Shown here: one piece after another, positions 61,401 through 64,000 of the stretch
How the letters are laid out: the number at the start of each line of letters is the position of its first letter
Numbering within the stretch: the first letter of the stretch is position 1
DNA from: Sinohyriopsis cumingii
Lineage: Eukaryota; Mollusca; Bivalvia; Unionida; Unionidae
Length of the DNA stretch: 64,000 nt
Reading direction: 5' to 3'
Assembly: GCA_028554795.2 (NCBI GenBank)
Contig: CM068825.1
Location: 94,784,451 to 94,848,450 of the forward strand
The notes under the pieces: model-generated
Told to the model about the DNA's origin: nothing
Database searches by the model: none
Seen by the model: the letters and a program-made list of their open reading frames with translations, nothing else
Position numbers and translations under genes: made by a program

Positions 61401-64000
61401 AGCTTTAAAAATGGCATATTTAATGTTTTTTAATTCTTTGAATCAATTTGTATAAGATAAAGTAGTTATTTTTAATTTTCCAAATTTTGATGGTTTTACA
61501 GCATTAGAAAATATTGACATTAACAATGAGTCTTGTACAGCATTAAACAAAATCAGAACAAGAATTGGAGAGTAGGAGTTTCTTTAGTTATACAGCATGA
61601 ATAAACAGAACATTGCGAAATAGACGATCAAATGATTTTGAAGTATACTATAATAATTGGATGAGAAAGTATGCAGATCTTTGAAAGTCTTAAGTTACGT
61701 GTTTAGGCTCTAATAATCAGTAAAAAGGAAAAGGTGAAAACAACAAGTTTTATAAAATTTAACAAATACTTTATTTCCCTGAAGAACAAAAATTAATGCA
61801 AAAATGAAAAAATAAGAACTTACGGTTTTAAAAATAAAATCACGAATTAATTTTAGAAGTCCTAGTAATGAAATTTTCTAATGATTTCAAGTTCGAGTCC
61901 CGACGAAAAATCGAAAATGGAAGGCGATGACTTATAATGTAGTCACTATAGCGCCGATGTTTACAATTCTTTATGAACCACATAAAATAATATTCTGGTG
62001 TTTGAATTCGGAATAAAATTTAAAGAAATTTCTTTGTCCAAGAATTCTTTATGAGCACTCAAATATTTCCTGGAAAAAGAATTAATCTTTTAGAATCCAA
62101 ATAGTTTGAATAAAACTTAAAATGTAAATCCAAACTGGTCAAATCGAAATACTTTCCAGTGTCCAAAGGAAAAGCCCAAACTGAGAACTATCTCTCTAAA
62201 CATCACTATTAAATCCATTCACTGCGCAATTTCAGAAAACCCATAATTGCGAAATAGAGGCTGTTTACATATCTAACATTACGTTCTCCCAGTATGACCT
62301 TGATAAAAACCAATCCTTTTACTCCGGGAATAAAATAAAATTAGAAATTTGTTTACTTGTCTCAGAGATTTCTGAATCATGTTCGGGAACTAAGTCCAAA
62401 ATAGAAACGCTGTTTCTATTATCAGGTGTTTATAAAAAGAGTCAGGTCAAACTGAATTTACTGAAAAAGAAAAAAAAGCCAAATCAAGTAAACAAGATTA
62501 CATTACTTTGATATGTAATGAAATTAAAAATAAGAAGATTGTAAAACTTACAAACAATTAAATTAATTGAAATATAAATTAATCCAATATACATAACAAA
62601 AGGTTATGAAAGGCACTCATCATAAGAAAGTTACATGTTTATAAAGCATTCAAATTTTCTTAACCATTGAACCGCATAATATGTCTGCACACTATATTGC
62701 TAGACTGAATTATGTACTTGTAAAAAGAAAACATATGTGATACAGTTTTCCTCGCAAAAAAAACTCAAAGATAGAGAGATAACGCATCTTTGATCAAGAA
62801 TTTTAGCAATTATTGCTAATATTGGAAGTTAGAAGTGAATGTGATGAACATAAAGTACTAATGTTTGTTAAAGAATATGAGAAAATTTTGGCTTTTACAT
62901 ATAAAGATTTGATACTAGAAGAGGTTAATAAATACAGCTATCTTTGGGCTCTCCCTAGTAACACCGGAAAATTTCTCACAGTTATAAAGCAAACAATATC
63001 AAAAGTCAGGAAAGCATTATTTTTGTTAGAAAGCTTTTATGGAATTCTGACCTACCTATAGTTTGACAGCCAAAAACTATTTGATAATACCTATTTTATC
63101 ACATACGGCGGTAATTTTGGGCTCTGATAATTGCAAAATCAATGAGAGAATTATTACAGATTTTCTAAAGATGGGATTTCAAATGCAAAAAGAATACACA
63201 GTTGTATGCTTTAGGAAGTAACTGGAATACAACCACTTACACGTAAAGTGAATTGAATGCCATCAAATATTGGCGTAGACTAATGTAGGAAAATCATGAC
63301 AAACTGTTGAAGTTATATGATAGATATTATTATGTTAACAAAATCAATGCACATAATACTACTTGTCGAAGGGTGATTATTTAAATGTCAGTTTCTCAAG
63401 TCTGTTTGTTTCTGATACATTTGGTACTCGCAGTCGTTAAATGATGTACAATGGCTAATCGATATAATGAAAAACAAAGTAAGGGTCATATAATTTCTTT
63501 GATACAAGCAAACGTAAATTGTATCTAGTAAATGAAAAATTCACGGACTTTTTAAAAGCAAACCTTTTTGACTTCAGTTGGATGATTGGTGTATTGCCTT
63601 TCCCAAAAATCATTTCCTTAATTTACTTTTAAACCTCAAAGCAACTTTTTCCAATTAAAACTGGCAGTTGCTCAAATATTCCAAGGAACGAAACATTGTG
63701 TACATTATGCAACGAAAATTGTTTAGATGGTAAATTTCATGAACATCGTATTGGCCTTGCTTCAAAACGGAAATTCAGATCTCTACATTGAATAGCAAGA
63801 AAATAGATGACCAAATGTATTGCTTTTGTATGATCTGTTTAATTAAAAAGGTATTTTTCTTTTAAAGCAATGTACATTTGTAAGAGCTGTTATGTCAGTA
63901 TATTTATGACAGTGATTCCTCATTTGTCACATTTTTGACTTGACCACAATAAATATTGTCGATTGACTTGGTATCAACGACTGGCTGAAAATAGGTATAT
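58483..64000 (+). repeat. Long direct repeat, copy B (runs off the window)
   Basis: It matches 303-5842 in direct orientation, with a few short indels. Examples of indels are extra bases near 60005 and a shorter GATA tract at 60974-60999. It continues beyond the window edge. Confidence 0.9.
62813..63365 (+). pseudogene. LINE ORF2 C-terminal relic, second copy
   Basis: This is the copy of 4665-5212 within the direct repeat. The 82-codon frame is preserved with a few substitutions (for example SNTGKF here against SNTVKF). It is a passenger of the repeat, not an independent insertion. Confidence 0.55.

Overview
This window is animal nuclear DNA, probably from a mollusc or other lophotrochozoan. 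The evidence is spliced coding exons with GT-AG borders, two tRNA-derived SINEs, a hAT-type MITE, Penelope and LINE relics, and many long microsatellites (TA, GATA, ATGT, TG, CT). The host assignment is an inference from repeat style; no rRNA or mitochondrial marker is present.

The centre, about 18.2-34.1 kb, is the notable part. It is an endogenous dsDNA virus or self-replicating transposon of the Maverick/Polinton (adintovirus-like) type. Its left half reads rightward through virion-type genes: a basic coiled-coil protein, a small Gly/Ala-rich protein, a double-jelly-roll-type major capsid protein, a hydrophobic minor virion protein, an adenain-like protease, a phage-tail-fibre-like protein, a two-membrane-helix SLATT-like protein, a penton-like minor capsid protein, and two tandem paralogous small proteins. 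A control-like stretch with tandem repeats and hairpins (25.8-27.3 kb) follows. The right half carries the genome-processing genes: a small leftward gene, a leftward HNH endonuclease, a leftward zinc-finger gene split by a host SINE, a rightward PolB-like/superfamily 1 helicase/HNH fusion, a leftward DX35E integrase, a leftward zinc-ribbon/PLA2-like protein, and a rightward A32-type packaging ATPase. Nearly every long gene is broken by in-frame stops or 1-nt shifts, many of the shifts at homopolymer runs, so this copy is a decayed germline insertion, possibly with some sequencing indels on top. No terminal inverted repeats were found; a long (TA)n tract lies beyond each end (17.24 and 34.41 kb).

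Left of the element (0.3-10.3 kb) lies an array of diverged 2.4-3.3 kb units with LINE-like reverse transcriptase remnants and GATA tracts. A 5.5-kb part of it recurs in direct orientation at the right edge (58.48-64.0 kb). At 13.5-14.2 kb is a relic of a second, different polymerase of the protein-primed PolB type, suggesting an older Polinton-class insertion.

Right of the element, a leftward host gene is supported by four phase-compatible exons (45.8, 42.4, 41.6, 38.7 kb). They encode a signal peptide and part of a secreted or extracellular domain. Its introns contain a Penelope-like GIY-YIG relic and several microsatellites. From 45.8 to 58.5 kb no host gene was recognised; the stretch holds a SINE, a small LINE tail relic, microsatellites, a broken L1/Tx1-type LINE (53.9-57.7 kb) and a hAT MITE with a perfect 8-bp target duplication.
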